Source: Candidatus Latescibacterota bacterium
Lineage (GTDB): Bacteria > JAAXHH01
NCBI GenBank assembly: GCA_022822725.1
Contig: JAJEAN010000007.1
Span: 1,685,045-1,749,044, forward strand
Length of the DNA: 64,000 bases
Direction of reading: 5' to 3'
The notes under the pieces were generated by a model, which saw only the letters and a list, made by a program, of their open reading frames with translations, did not search any database and had not been told where the DNA came from. Positions within the stretch are counted from its first letter, which is position 1; each line of letters begins with the position of its first letter. This document shows, piece by piece, positions 33,985 to 43,012 of this stretch. The translations under genes were made by a program, and so were the position numbers.

Positions 33985-34230
33985 ATGATGGAACTCGCCC
34001 AGCTTCTTCTGACACCCGTTACGCTACTGACGGCCTTCATCTTCTTCTGGAAGCAGACCAAAGCCATCAGCAGCGAACTGAGGCAAGAATTGAAGGCAGT
34101 CAAGGAGGAGTTAAAGGAAGAGATCGTGTCCGTTCGCAAGGAAGTTACATCCATCCGGGAAGAAATGCACGACATGAACGGACGACTCGGCCGCGTCGAG
34201 GGCCTGCTGAAGATAAGGGATTCCGGTTGA
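33985..34230 (+). CDS. Small TM-coiled-coil protein (copy 2)
   Basis: 81 aa with a strong AGGAGGAAAG ribosome site before the ATG (33985, or 33988). TM ELAQLLLTPVTLLTAFIFFW, shorter coil (ELRQELKAVKEELKEEI), and the same ending HDMNGRLGRVEGLLK as copy 1. The coil differs by about 20 residues, consistent with unequal change in heptad number. It is convergent with gatB and ends 15 bp from the gatB stop. Confidence 0.7.
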   Translation: MMELAQLLLTPVTLLTAFIFFWKQTKAISSELRQELKAVKEELKEEIVSVRKEVTSIREEMHDMNGRLGRVEGLLKIRDSG

Positions 34231-34245
34231 TTCTGGTGAACGGTC

Positions 34246-35787
34246 TCAACCTTCCGCCAGCTTCTTCCGCAACAACTCGTTCACCATCTTCGGGTTCGCC
34301 TTGCCCTGGGTCGCACGCATGACCTGGCCCATGAAGAAGCCCAGGAGCTTGGTCTTGCCGGCCCGGTAGTCGGCCACGTCGTTGGGATGTTCGGCGAGGA
34401 TACCGTCGACGACGCCCTCGAGCTCGCCGGTGTCCGAGATCTGCACGAGGCCCTGCTCCTCGATGACCGTGGCGGGCGTCTTGCCGGATTCGGCCATGAT
34501 GTCGAGGACGTCCTTGCCGATCTTCCCGCTGATCTTGCCTCCCTTGATGTGTCCGAGAAGCTGGGCGAGGTGATCGGGCGGAATACGTTCTTCCAGGGTT
34601 TGCTGGTCCATGCGGTTCTCGTGCTGGACGCGAAGTAGCTCGCTGAGCATCCAGTTGCTTACCGTGCGTGCTTCGCCCGACGCCTGGCCAGCCGCTTCGC
34701 CTGATGCTTGGCCATCCGCTCCGCCGGAGACCTGATCGGCTGCATCGCCAGCCGCATCGCCGGCTACCTGGCCGACGCAGGCTTCGAAGTAGTCGGCCCG
34801 GGCCCTGTTCTCCGTCAGCTGCCGCGCCATGTCCAGGGGCAGTCCGTAGTCTTCGACGAATCGCCGCATGCGCACGTCTGGGAGTTCGGGGAGGTCTTCG
34901 CCGATCTCATCCACCCAGGATCGGGCGATTTCGACGGTGACGAGGTCAGGATCGGGGAAGTACCGGTAGTCGTGGGCCTCCTCCTTCGACCGCATGGGGA
35001 AGGTCTCCCGTTTTTCTTCATCCCACAACCGGGTCTGGCGGACGACCCGCCCGCCGTCGTCGAGCACTTCGGCCTGCCGTTCGATCTCGAACTCCAGCGC
35101 CCGTTCCATGGACCGCATGGAGTTCATGTTCTTGATCTCTACGAGTTCGCCCAGGGGATCGCCGGGATTTCGGATGGACACATTGGCGTCGCATCGCAGG
35201 CTGCCCTCATCCATGTTGCCGTCGCAGACGCCGATGTACTGCAGGATCTGCCGCAGTCGGGCGAGGTAGGCCGAGGCTTCGCGGGGGCTGCGGATGTCGG
35301 GCTCGCTGACGATCTCCATTAGGGGGACGCCCGTACGGTTGAAGTCGATGTAGCTCAGGTCCGGATCGTACCCGGGTTCGTTGTGGATGGACTTGCCGGC
35401 TTCTTCCTCCAGGTGGATCCGCCGGAGCCGGACGAAACGGGGGCCGTCTTCGCCCGCGATCTCGATGCCGCCGTGAAGGGAGATGGGTTCTCCCGCCCGG
35501 TCGTACTGCGAGATCTGGTAACCCTTGGGCAGGTCCGGATAGAAGTAGTTCTTGCGGGCGAAGGCGCTGGTCTCGGCCACGCGGCCGTCCACGGCCAGCG
35601 CCATGCGGATCGTGTACTCGACGGCGCAGCGGTTCAGGACGGGCAGGACGCCGGGCATGCCGAGGCAGATGGGGCAGACGCGGGTATTCGGTTCGCCGCC
35701 GAAGGCCACGGGGCATCCGCAGAAGATCTTCGAATTCGTCAGGAGCTGGGCGTGCACTTCCAGCCCGATTACCGCTTCGTAGTTCAC
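34246..35787 (-). CDS. gatB: Asp/Glu-tRNA amidotransferase subunit B
   Basis: 513 aa Gat[21 protein letters not shown] at the N-terminus, [33 protein letters not shown], and the C-terminal YqeY-like tail ending [16 protein letters not shown]. With GatA and GatC it converts misacylated Glu-tRNAGln/Asp-tRNAAsn. Oddity: residues about 338-372 are a low-complexity insertion (GQASGEAA-type octapeptide repeats, 24-bp units) between the cradle domain and the helical tail. The length exceeds the usual 475-480 aa by that insert. It is downstream of gatA with a 79-bp gap; gatC is not in the window. Confidence 0.96.
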   Translation of the reverse strand: MNYEAVIGLEVHAQLLTNSKIFCGCPVAFGGEPNTRVCPICLGMPGVLPVLNRCAVEYTIRMALAVDGRVAETSAFARKNYFYPDLPKGYQISQYDRAGEPISLHGGIEIAGEDGPRFVRLRRIHLEEEAGKSIHNEPGYDPDLSYIDFNRTGVPLMEIVSEPDIRSPREASAYLARLRQILQYIGVCDGNMDEGSLRCDANVSIRNPGDPLGELVEIKNMNSMRSMERALEFEIERQAEVLDDGGRVVRQTRLWDEEKRETFPMRSKEEAHDYRYFPDPDLVTVEIARSWVDEIGEDLPELPDVRMRRFVEDYGLPLDMARQLTENRARADYFEACVGQVAGDAAGDAADQVSGGADGQASGEAAGQASGEARTVSNWMLSELLRVQHENRMDQQTLEERIPPDHLAQLLGHIKGGKISGKIGKDVLDIMAESGKTPATVIEEQGLVQISDTGELEGVVDGILAEHPNDVADYRAGKTKLLGFFMGQVMRATQGKANPKMVNELLRKKLAEG

Positions 35788-35812
35788 GACCTTGTCGCCT
35801 CCGAACCTCGTT

Positions 35813-35842
35813 CCGCGTCGCTTAAGTCCGCGTCGCTTAAGT
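35813..35842. repeat. 15-bp tandem duplication between gatA and gatB
   Basis: Two units CCGCGTCGCTTAAGT are followed by a partial third. They lie just beyond the gatA stop and before the gatB start. The spacer is otherwise featureless. Confidence 0.85.
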
Positions 35843-35866
35843 CCGCGCGATTCCGTTTCCCGCCAT

Positions 35867-37369
35867 TCATGACCCCGTCGCCTCCTCGAAGGCGAAGGCC
35901 GCCCTCAGGATCCGCTCCTCGCCGAAGTGGGGCCCGATGATCTGCAGGCCGATGGGCATGCCGTCGGGGTCCTTGCCGCAGGGCAGGGAGATGGCCGACA
36001 CGCCGGCGAGGTTGATGGGCACGGTGTAGATGTCGGACAGGTACATCTGGAGGGGATCGCCGATCTTCTCGCCGACACGGAAGGCGGTAGTGGGGGTTGT
36101 GGGCGCCACAATGAGATCGACCTTTTCGAAGGCCTGGTCAAAGTCGCCCTTAATCAGCGTCCGCACGCGCTGGGCCTTGTCGTAGTAGGCGTCGTAGTAG
36201 CCGGCGCTCAGTACGTAGGTGCCGAGCATGATGCGGCGCTTGACCTCCAGGCCGAATCCCCCGCTTCGGGTCGAACCGTACATATCGTCCAGCCGGTCAT
36301 CGGGCGCGCGCGACTGCGAGCCGGGCGCTCCTCCTTCTTCACCTGCGCCTGACGCGCCGCCATCTTCGCCCCGGTACCCGTACTTCACCCCGTCATATCG
36401 GGCCAGGTTGGAGGAGGCTTCGGCGGTGACCAGGATGTAGTAGGCGGCCACGGCGTACTCGGTGTGGGGCAGGCGGACGCTTTCCACGCGGGCACCGAGC
36501 GATTCCATGCGTTCGATCGCCCGGCTTACGCTCTCCTTCACGGATGCGTCGAGGCCCTCGGCCATGTATTCATCGGGCACGCCGATGCGCAGGCCCGCGA
36601 TGTCCTGTTTCAGGGTGGCCGTGTAATCCGGTACCGCTTCCGATGCCGACGTGGTATCCATGGGGTCGTGGCCCGCGATGACGCCCAGTAGCCGCGCGCA
36701 GTCTTCCACGTTCCGCGCCATGGGACCGACCTGGTCGAAGGACGACCCGTAGGCGATGATGCCGAAGCGGGAAACCCGACCGTAAGTGGGCTTGAGTCCC
36801 ACGACGCCGCAGAAGGCCGCGGGCTGGCGGATTGATCCGCCCGTGTCCTCACCCAGGGCCAGGACCGCCGTGCCCGCCGCCAGGGCCGCGGCGGAGCCCC
36901 CGCTCGAACCGCCCGGTACGCGGGAAGTGTCCAGGGGATTCCGGCAGATGTCGAACCCGGAGTTCTCGTTGGAAGACCCCATGCCGAACTGGTCCATGTT
37001 GGTCTTGCCGACGATCACGGCGTCCGCCGCGCGCAGCCGGGCGATGACCGTGGCGTCGTAGGGCGGTACGAACCCCTCGAGGATCCGGGAAGCACAGGTG
37101 GTTTCCAGGCCCTTCGTGCAGATGGCGTCCTTAATGGCGATGGGCACGCCGGCCAGCGGGCCGGTGGCTTCGCCGGCGGCGATTTTACGGTCCACTTTCC
37201 GCGCGTCTTCGACCACCGACTCCCGGTCGACCGCGAGATAGGCGTTGATGGCGGGGTCCTTCTCGTCGATCAGGCGGAGAACTTCCCTGGCCACCTCTTC
37301 CGCGGTCATCTCGCCGGACTTGATCCGCGGCGCCAGTTCGTAGGCCGTCATTTCGTTAAGGGATTCCAA
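35867..37369 (-). CDS. gatA: Asp/Glu-tRNA amidotransferase subunit A
   Basis: 500 aa amidase-signature enzyme. The catalytic Lys80 ([10 protein letters not shown]), cis-Ser155 ([12 protein letters not shown]) and nucleophile Ser179 ([10 protein letters not shown]) are all present. It hydrolyses glutamine and channels ammonia to GatB. A short Gly/Ala/Glu-rich insert ([20 protein letters not shown], about 330-350) sits before [13 protein letters not shown], in a loop where other GatA proteins have none. Same orientation as gatB; the FG-GAP gene precedes it by 57 bp. Confidence 0.96.
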   Translation of the reverse strand: MESLNEMTAYELAPRIKSGEMTAEEVAREVLRLIDEKDPAINAYLAVDRESVVEDARKVDRKIAAGEATGPLAGVPIAIKDAICTKGLETTCASRILEGFVPPYDATVIARLRAADAVIVGKTNMDQFGMGSSNENSGFDICRNPLDTSRVPGGSSGGSAAALAAGTAVLALGEDTGGSIRQPAAFCGVVGLKPTYGRVSRFGIIAYGSSFDQVGPMARNVEDCARLLGVIAGHDPMDTTSASEAVPDYTATLKQDIAGLRIGVPDEYMAEGLDASVKESVSRAIERMESLGARVESVRLPHTEYAVAAYYILVTAEASSNLARYDGVKYGYRGEDGGASGAGEEGGAPGSQSRAPDDRLDDMYGSTRSGGFGLEVKRRIMLGTYVLSAGYYDAYYDKAQRVRTLIKGDFDQAFEKVDLIVAPTTPTTAFRVGEKIGDPLQMYLSDIYTVPINLAGVSAISLPCGKDPDGMPIGLQIIGPHFGEERILRAAFAFEEATGS

Positions 37370-37426
37370 GTCTCACTCCTGAACGGTCAACCAGTGTTGC
37401 GCTGTACTATATGTCCCGTCAGCCCT

Positions 37427-39460
37427 TCATCGCGCAATCAGCAGGATTACCCGATGCGGTTCGGTGCCCGGCGGTTCCATCGGCGCCCCGTGTGCGTCCC
37501 GTTTCGTAAACGGATGGTGCATGACGATGTCCTGCCTGCCGTCCCGGTTGAGGTCCGTCATCCAGGCATATTCCTCGTCATTGGGCAATTCGACCGCCAC
37601 CTTCCTCGGCTCGTCGGCGAACAGTTCCGGGCCGGACACGCCGGCGTACACGTGCAGTTCACGATGGGTCCACTCGATAAGCAGGTCGGCGCGGCCGTCT
37701 CCCGTCACGTCCCCGATGAACAGGTTCTTGTTGAACGCGCGCGGGTATGCTGTGTGGTCTTTGCGAAGCACATGCTTCCCGCCCTGCAGCACGACGGCCA
37801 GGGGAACCCAGCCCGGCTCCCGCGGACTCGGGGCACCGTCCAGCTGGATGCGCCGCGTGGCCGTGACTTGGTCCGGGATGCGGCCGCCGCGTATCCGGTA
37901 GAAGTCGAGATTCAGCCAGACGTCATCTCCCATGAAACCCTTGATCCGCTTGAAGAGGCCGCCTTCGAGATACTTTTTATCGATCGAGGTGACGACCAGG
38001 TCGCCTTCGCCGTCCCCGTTGAGATCGCGGCGGTCCATGGCGAGCTGGACGTGGTCTTCAGATCGGATCGATACATCCGGACTGGCCGCGAACTGAATAG
38101 GGCTGCCGGAACCAGGGCTGCCGGAACCGCGCGCTCCGGAAACACCACTGCCGACTGCGCCCGCGTCATCGACTCCGCCCGCACCGCCGACTCCGCCCGC
38201 GCCATCAACTCCGCCCACGCCATCAGGTCCGCCCGCGCCATCAGCTCCGCGCGCGCCATAATACACTTCGTAACTGGATCGTTTGTCTTTGATCCGCGCT
38301 CCCTCGAGGACGTACACCACCATGTCGGTGACGCCGTCGCCGTTCAGGTCGTCGAACGAGTGAAGTGCGCGGCCCGTCATTTCCCCGTCGGCAAGCGAGG
38401 TAACCTCGTCGGTGTCGAATCGCACGTCGGTGGTGAAAGCCAACGGTTTGGGGCCGAAGAGTTCCTGGCTGTCCTGGATATGCGCTTCGAATTGATCGCC
38501 GCTCCAGGCCACCAGGTCGACACGGACGTCGCCGTTGCAATCGAATTCGTGGATCCGGCTCACGCTCCAGGGGTCGTACCGGTAACCGTCGGCGCCCAGA
38601 ATCGGATCCAGGTTGGGCGGAGGACCCATTTCCACCGGATTGGCGAAGACACCACCTTCCAATTGGACGAAAACATGGAAACCACTATCACCGGGAACGA
38701 CCAGGTCGATCCGGCCATCGCCGTTCACATCCCGGGTGATATCCACGTGCGGCACCTCACTATCATGGGGCGTTTCGAATCCGGCCGTGGCGGTCGCGAT
38801 GGACACGAGTTCGTCCTCCGTGTCCGAACCGGGATCCCACACGTTGAGCCGCCCCGGTTCGCCGGTAATCAGGCGATCGCGGCCATCGATGCGGGCTACG
38901 TCGACGAAGGTCACGCCCGGACGCAGGCGCGTATCCATCCGCAACGCCCAGGTTCCCATTGCCTCCGGGGCAGAATGCCTTTCTTCTAGTCCGGTGGTCT
39001 CAGATCCACCTTCATCCGGTCCGCCTTCGAACGCATAGATACGCAGGCAGCGACCGCCGTCTTCCTCGACCGACACCACGGCCAAATCCGACACTTCACC
39101 TCCCAGCAGGTATCCCGTCAGCACCGTCTGCCGGACCGCCGGGCCGATGTCGATTTCGTACCGGTCGAAAGCGAAACTGTCGGGTTGCGCGGCGGCGCGG
39201 CTATTTCGGTCAAGATCGCCGGCGTCGTCCTGTACCCCGGGGTCTATGCCGGCATAGTCCGGTTCGGCAGATCTCGCGGCAGCGTGACTCAGGCCTGCGG
39301 TGCCCCGGCCACTCCAGAGCATCACCGCGACGACGGCAACGACGACCGCAACCACGATCGGCTGCCATACGAACCGCCAGGATGAACGACGCTGGTGCTT
39401 GTGAGTCGAGGGCAGGAGATTTCGGAATGAATGGATGCTGCCGGAAAGTGGTTTCGTCAT
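37427..39460 (-). CDS. Membrane-anchored FG-GAP/VCBS beta-propeller protein
   Basis: 677 aa. After a basic N-terminus, a TM or uncleaved signal (IVVAVVVAVVAVMLW, about 34-49) is followed by an extracytoplasmic region with repeated calcium-binding FG-GAP loops: DVNGDGRIDLVV, DLNGDGVTDMVV, DLNGDGEGDLVV, DVTGDGRADLLI and DLNRDGRQDIVM. These form an integrin-alpha-like propeller for surface binding. Between blades is a Gly/Ala/Val/Asp stretch (DGAGGVGGAGGVDDAG type, DNA about 38090-38260) built of short coding repeats. Function unknown; adhesion or carbohydrate binding is a guess. It lies between gatA and a DUF4321-like gene on the same strand. Confidence 0.85.
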   Translation of the reverse strand: MTKPLSGSIHSFRNLLPSTHKHQRRSSWRFVWQPIVVAVVVAVVAVMLWSGRGTAGLSHAAARSAEPDYAGIDPGVQDDAGDLDRNSRAAAQPDSFAFDRYEIDIGPAVRQTVLTGYLLGGEVSDLAVVSVEEDGGRCLRIYAFEGGPDEGGSETTGLEERHSAPEAMGTWALRMDTRLRPGVTFVDVARIDGRDRLITGEPGRLNVWDPGSDTEDELVSIATATAGFETPHDSEVPHVDITRDVNGDGRIDLVVPGDSGFHVFVQLEGGVFANPVEMGPPPNLDPILGADGYRYDPWSVSRIHEFDCNGDVRVDLVAWSGDQFEAHIQDSQELFGPKPLAFTTDVRFDTDEVTSLADGEMTGRALHSFDDLNGDGVTDMVVYVLEGARIKDKRSSYEVYYGARGADGAGGPDGVGGVDGAGGVGGAGGVDDAGAVGSGVSGARGSGSPGSGSPIQFAASPDVSIRSEDHVQLAMDRRDLNGDGEGDLVVTSIDKKYLEGGLFKRIKGFMGDDVWLNLDFYRIRGGRIPDQVTATRRIQLDGAPSPREPGWVPLAVVLQGGKHVLRKDHTAYPRAFNKNLFIGDVTGDGRADLLIEWTHRELHVYAGVSGPELFADEPRKVAVELPNDEEYAWMTDLNRDGRQDIVMHHPFTKRDAHGAPMEPPGTEPHRVILLIAR

Positions 39461-39472
39461 CTCGTCAGGGGG

Positions 39473-39748
39473 CTAGTACCAGCGATAGTAATAGGTGGCG
39501 AAACCGATCCCGAGGAGGCTGATGACGTTCACCTTGACCGTGAAGCCGAAGGTGACGGAGAGTATGACGAGCGGCAGCGTGACGGGCGGGAAGGTATAGA
39601 CGAAGGCTTCGAGGAAGAACTTCTCCACCATGCTGCCGGGCATGAAGTAACCGAACAGGAGTCCGATCAACTCACCGACTACTCCGCCGACGATGGCGCC
39701 TACCAGGATGTAGAACACCAGCAGGCCCATCCCTTTACGCTGTGCCAT
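39473..39748 (-). CDS. Small membrane protein, DUF4321-like
   Basis: 91 aa with three hydrophobic helices: FYILVGAIVGGVVGELIGLL, a central VTLPLVILSVTFGFTV, and VNVISLLGIGFATYYY. The pattern (Gly-rich first helix, FGF-x-VKVN-x-ISLLG near the end) matches the small uncharacterised family DUF4321 as I remember it. It starts 12 bp downstream of pssA and is probably co-transcribed with the phospholipid genes. Function unknown. Confidence 0.75.
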   Translation of the reverse strand: MAQRKGMGLLVFYILVGAIVGGVVGELIGLLFGYFMPGSMVEKFFLEAFVYTFPPVTLPLVILSVTFGFTVKVNVISLLGIGFATYYYRWY

Positions 39749-39760
39749 GGACGGACTCCC

Positions 39761-40519
39761 TTACTCTTCCACGGATAGCGCCACGTCCTCGTCGTGACGG
39801 ACCATGTGCACGCCCCAGGCCGCGATGCCGGAGAGGATGTACAGCAGCACGATGGGGAAGATCGTGAGCTGCGGATTCCAGACCAGGGCCGCCAGGGCCA
39901 CGGCGATGGCGATCAGCTTCAGGATGGACCACTTGCTCTTGAAGGCGAGGGAAGGCAGCGTGCGGTAGGGCAGGGGGCTGATCATGAGAATGGACAGCAC
40001 CAGCATGAATCCCATGAACGGGCCTTCCAGGTGCATTTGCTCCCACCGGTCCCAGCAGAAGATGACGTAGGACGCCACGGCGATGGCCGCCACGGGGATC
40101 GGCAGACCCATGAAGTCGTCCTTCTCCTGGTTGATCCGCTCGACGCGGCGCAGTGTCATCACGTTGTACCGGGCAAGGCGGACGGCGCCGCACATCAGGA
40201 AGAGAAGGCAGAGCACCCAGGTGATCTCGCCGAAAGGCTTCAGCGTGTACAAAAGGACTATGGGCGCGACCCCGAAGGAGATCACGTCCGCCAGGGAATC
40301 CAGTTCGATGCCGAACCGGGTCGCCCCCTGGCTGAAGCGCGCGACCTTGCCGTCGATGCTGTCCAGGAGGGCGGCGGCGATGATGAGCCATGGCGCGCGG
40401 CCGGGGTCGCCGGTCAGGGCGTTGAACCCGTCGATACAATAGAAGATGGCGGAAACCCCGCAGAAGATGCTGCCCAGCGTGAACACGTTCGGTAATGCGA
40501 CGCGCATCCAGGTTTTCAT
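39761..40519 (-). CDS. pssA: CDP-diacylglycerol-serine O-phosphatidyltransferase
   Basis: 252 aa integral membrane CDP-alcohol phosphotransferase. The invariant motif D-G-x2-A-R-x8-G-x3-D-x3-D fits exactly at D56, G57, A60, R61, G70, D74 and D78. About eight TM segments follow the type II PssA pattern. It makes phosphatidylserine, the substrate for the decarboxylase gene whose stop overlaps its start by 4 bp (40516-40519). Confidence 0.95.
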   Translation of the reverse strand: MKTWMRVALPNVFTLGSIFCGVSAIFYCIDGFNALTGDPGRAPWLIIAAALLDSIDGKVARFSQGATRFGIELDSLADVISFGVAPIVLLYTLKPFGEITWVLCLLFLMCGAVRLARYNVMTLRRVERINQEKDDFMGLPIPVAAIAVASYVIFCWDRWEQMHLEGPFMGFMLVLSILMISPLPYRTLPSLAFKSKWSILKLIAIAVALAALVWNPQLTIFPIVLLYILSGIAAWGVHMVRHDEDVALSVEE

Positions 40520-41157
40520 TTAAGTACTCCCAGAATCGTTTCACCGCCCCGGACCCGATCTCCGTTCTTAACCCGGATTTCGGCGCCGTCCGGCACGATG
40601 ACGTCTACTCTCGATCCGAAGCGTATCAGGCCGAACCGGTCGCCCATACGCACCTCGTCGCCCTCGTTGACATTGCAGACGATCCGCCGGGCCACGAAAC
40701 CGACGATCTGCTTGATCAGGACCCGGCCCTTGTTCCCTTCGATGCCCAGGACCATTTGGGCGTTGTCGCCCGAGGCCTCGTCCTTGAACGCGAGCTTGAA
40801 CTTCCCTTCGATCCGGCGGCGCAGTCTGACCACGCCGCTGATGGGAATCCGGTTGACGTGCACGTCCACGATGGACAGGAACACGCTGATCTGCGTGGCC
40901 GGTCCGCCGATGAAAGCGTCGTGCTCAATCTCTTCGACGGTCACGACCTTGCCGTCGCCGCCGGAAACCACCAGACCGTCGCCCGGAGGCACCTGCCTGG
41001 CCGGGTCACGGAAGAAGAAAGCGACGAACAGGGCCAGACCGCCGAACGCCGACGCCAGTATGATCCAGATCGCACCGGGGGCCAGGTAGCCGATCACCAC
41101 ACTGACGGCCGCAAGCGCAGCCAGGGGGATGACCATGACCCAACCGTCGCGTACCAT
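40516..41157 (-). CDS. psd: Phosphatidylserine decarboxylase proenzyme (short type)
   Basis: 213 aa, the compact PSD-A form. Two N-terminal TM helices (about 8-48) are followed by FRDPARQVP, the DVHVNR motif (Asp98, His100), and the self-cleavage site Gly181-Ser182 in RFGSRVDV, where Ser becomes the pyruvoyl group. It forms phosphatidylethanolamine from the PssA product. Translationally coupled to pssA. The upstream gene, an HtrA-like protease, ends 8 bp before its start. Confidence 0.95.
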   Translation of the reverse strand: MVRDGWVMVIPLAALAAVSVVIGYLAPGAIWIILASAFGGLALFVAFFFRDPARQVPPGDGLVVSGGDGKVVTVEEIEHDAFIGGPATQISVFLSIVDVHVNRIPISGVVRLRRRIEGKFKLAFKDEASGDNAQMVLGIEGNKGRVLIKQIVGFVARRIVCNVNEGDEVRMGDRFGLIRFGSRVDVIVPDGAEIRVKNGDRVRGGETILGVLK

Positions 41158-41165
41158 TCATTTCC

Positions 41166-42533
41166 TCACAACTCGGCGATATGCAGGACCAGGGGCATGA
41201 GGCGGCCGTCCCGCTCGACTTCCAGTTCGATGGAATCGCCCACCAGGCTGCCGTACAGCGCTTCCCGCGCTTCGGGATAGCTGGCGATCACTTCCCCGTT
41301 GATCTTCCTGATCACGTCCATGACCAGGATGCCGGCCACGTCGGCCGGGCTGTCCGGATCGATCTCGTTCACCAGTACGCCCAGGCGATTGTCGATGTTC
41401 AACTCCTGGGCCACGTATTCCGTGATGTCGATCACCGACAGGCCCGTCCATCCCCGTCTCGTTCCGCCGAACTGGATCAACTCGTCCGCGACGCGCCGGA
41501 CCCGGTCGATGGGAATGGCGAAACCCACGCCCTCCGAGCCGCCGCTTTCGGACAGGATGAACGTGTTGATGCCGATGACCTCGCCGAAGGCATTGACCAG
41601 CGGACCGCCGCTGTTGCCCGGATTGATGGTCGCGTCGGTCTGGATCATGTCCCGGTAGACCGTCCTCGACCCCTGCTGCCGGCGGAAGTTCCTTCCCAGG
41701 GCGCTGACCACGCCGACGGCCACGGCCGGCTGGGCATCCTCCACGGCCAGTCCCAGCGGATTGCCGATGGTTATGGCCCACTCGCCGGTCATGATGTCGT
41801 CGGACCGGCCCAGCGCCGCCACCGGGAGGTCTTCGCCTTCCACGAGGAGCACGGCCAGATCCGACATGACGTCCACGCCTACCAGGGTGCAGGCCAGGCT
41901 TCGGCCGTCAGTCAGGACGGCCCGGATCCGCCTGGCCGTAAAGTCGCCAAGCTGTACCACGTGGGCGTTGGTGACGATGTAGCCTGCTTCGTCGATAATC
42001 ACGCCCGACCCCGTGTTCGGTTCTTCGCGTGTATACAGCCGCGGCACCACGAAATGGCCGAACAGGGGATCGTCGAACATCGAGGAGAACCCGCGCCGCC
42101 GCATCTGGAACGTCGCGACGATGCTCACGACGGCCGGCCCCGCCCGCTCCACCGCGGATACGATGGAAGTGCGGCGGGACGTGCTGATCGCTTCGTTGGC
42201 GGCGATCAGTCCCGCCGGCGAACGCCGGGATCCCGTGCGGGGATCGGCGATGCCACCGGTCCCCGGCTCCCCGAACGCACTGCTGCGACCGGGCTGACCG
42301 TCCGAACCGGGCTGACCGGACAATGCCGGACTTTCCGCCAGGGACGGTTGCGCCGAATCCGCGTTTCCGGCCGTCGGCCCCCCTCTGAGCGAGCTCAGTG
42401 CTTCGGGATAGGCCACGACCAGGAAGACGATACCCATCAGCGCGCCAATGAAGGCCGCCAGGATGTACCACACCGCCATCGGGGTCCGTCTCGCCGTCGC
42501 GTAACCCGTATGGCGTTCTCCCAAGTTCTGCAT
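41166..42533 (-). CDS. HtrA/DegP-like serine protease with one PDZ domain
   Basis: 455 aa. An N-terminal TM anchor (VWYILAAFIGALMGIVFLV, about 21-39) and a disordered Ser/Gly linker precede the trypsin-like domain: TNAHVV (His), SDLAVL (Asp), NPGNSGGPLV (Ser), all intact. A single C-terminal PDZ domain follows (LGVLVNEIDPDSPADVAGI). It acts in periplasmic protein quality control; tethered single-PDZ forms resemble DegS. It probably heads the minus-strand psd-pssA-DUF4321 unit. Unlike the two proteases of the signalling cluster it has PDZ, not FHA. Confidence 0.93.
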   Translation of the reverse strand: MQNLGERHTGYATARRTPMAVWYILAAFIGALMGIVFLVVAYPEALSSLRGGPTAGNADSAQPSLAESPALSGQPGSDGQPGRSSAFGEPGTGGIADPRTGSRRSPAGLIAANEAISTSRRTSIVSAVERAGPAVVSIVATFQMRRRGFSSMFDDPLFGHFVVPRLYTREEPNTGSGVIIDEAGYIVTNAHVVQLGDFTARRIRAVLTDGRSLACTLVGVDVMSDLAVLLVEGEDLPVAALGRSDDIMTGEWAITIGNPLGLAVEDAQPAVAVGVVSALGRNFRRQQGSRTVYRDMIQTDATINPGNSGGPLVNAFGEVIGINTFILSESGGSEGVGFAIPIDRVRRVADELIQFGGTRRGWTGLSVIDITEYVAQELNIDNRLGVLVNEIDPDSPADVAGILVMDVIRKINGEVIASYPEAREALYGSLVGDSIELEVERDGRLMPLVLHIAEL

Positions 42534-42845
42534 CGATCGGCACCGGGCATCCGCACCACAACCATGCAGGTCTGTACAACGCTGATTTCAGTCGGAAATG
42601 CCTGGAAAAGTCGTGCATCTGAATGACCCGGAAAACACCATGCTCCATCGGGTTTCCGGCTCCTGAAACAGTTATCTAATTATATGCGCGGAGGGGTATC
42701 GAGTCAATACCTTTTTCCGGGGATTGCGGCGTCGTTAACCGCTCCGCGGACCGCCACGATGCGCGGTATCCGAACCGGGCGGATGACGGCGGACCGTCCG
42801 CCAGGCGCCAGATAAAAAAACGTGAATTAACAAGGATTTAACTTC

Positions 42846-42859
42846 GGGGAAACACTTGC
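42846..42859 (+). promoter_or_regulatory. Possible sigma-54-type element upstream of glnA
   Basis: GG at 42846-42847 and GC at 42858-42859 with 10 bases between (GGGGAAACACTTGC), the last part reading TTGC, fit the -24/-12 pattern often found before glnA. The match to the -24 consensus is partial. The 479-bp gap from the htrA start to glnA holds no gene; an AT-rich stretch near 42825-42895 could also carry a sigma-70 promoter. Confidence 0.25.
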
Positions 42860-43012
42860 GAAACAATAACCATATACATTAGATTCGCTAGGTTGTTCCA
42901 GTGACTACATGTACGAAGAGGTGCAAATCGCCGCGGAGATCCGGCGGCCCTATCCGGGTCCGGGTTCCCGGTCATCGATTCATCGAATAATCTACAGGGA
43001 GGAGCAATACTC

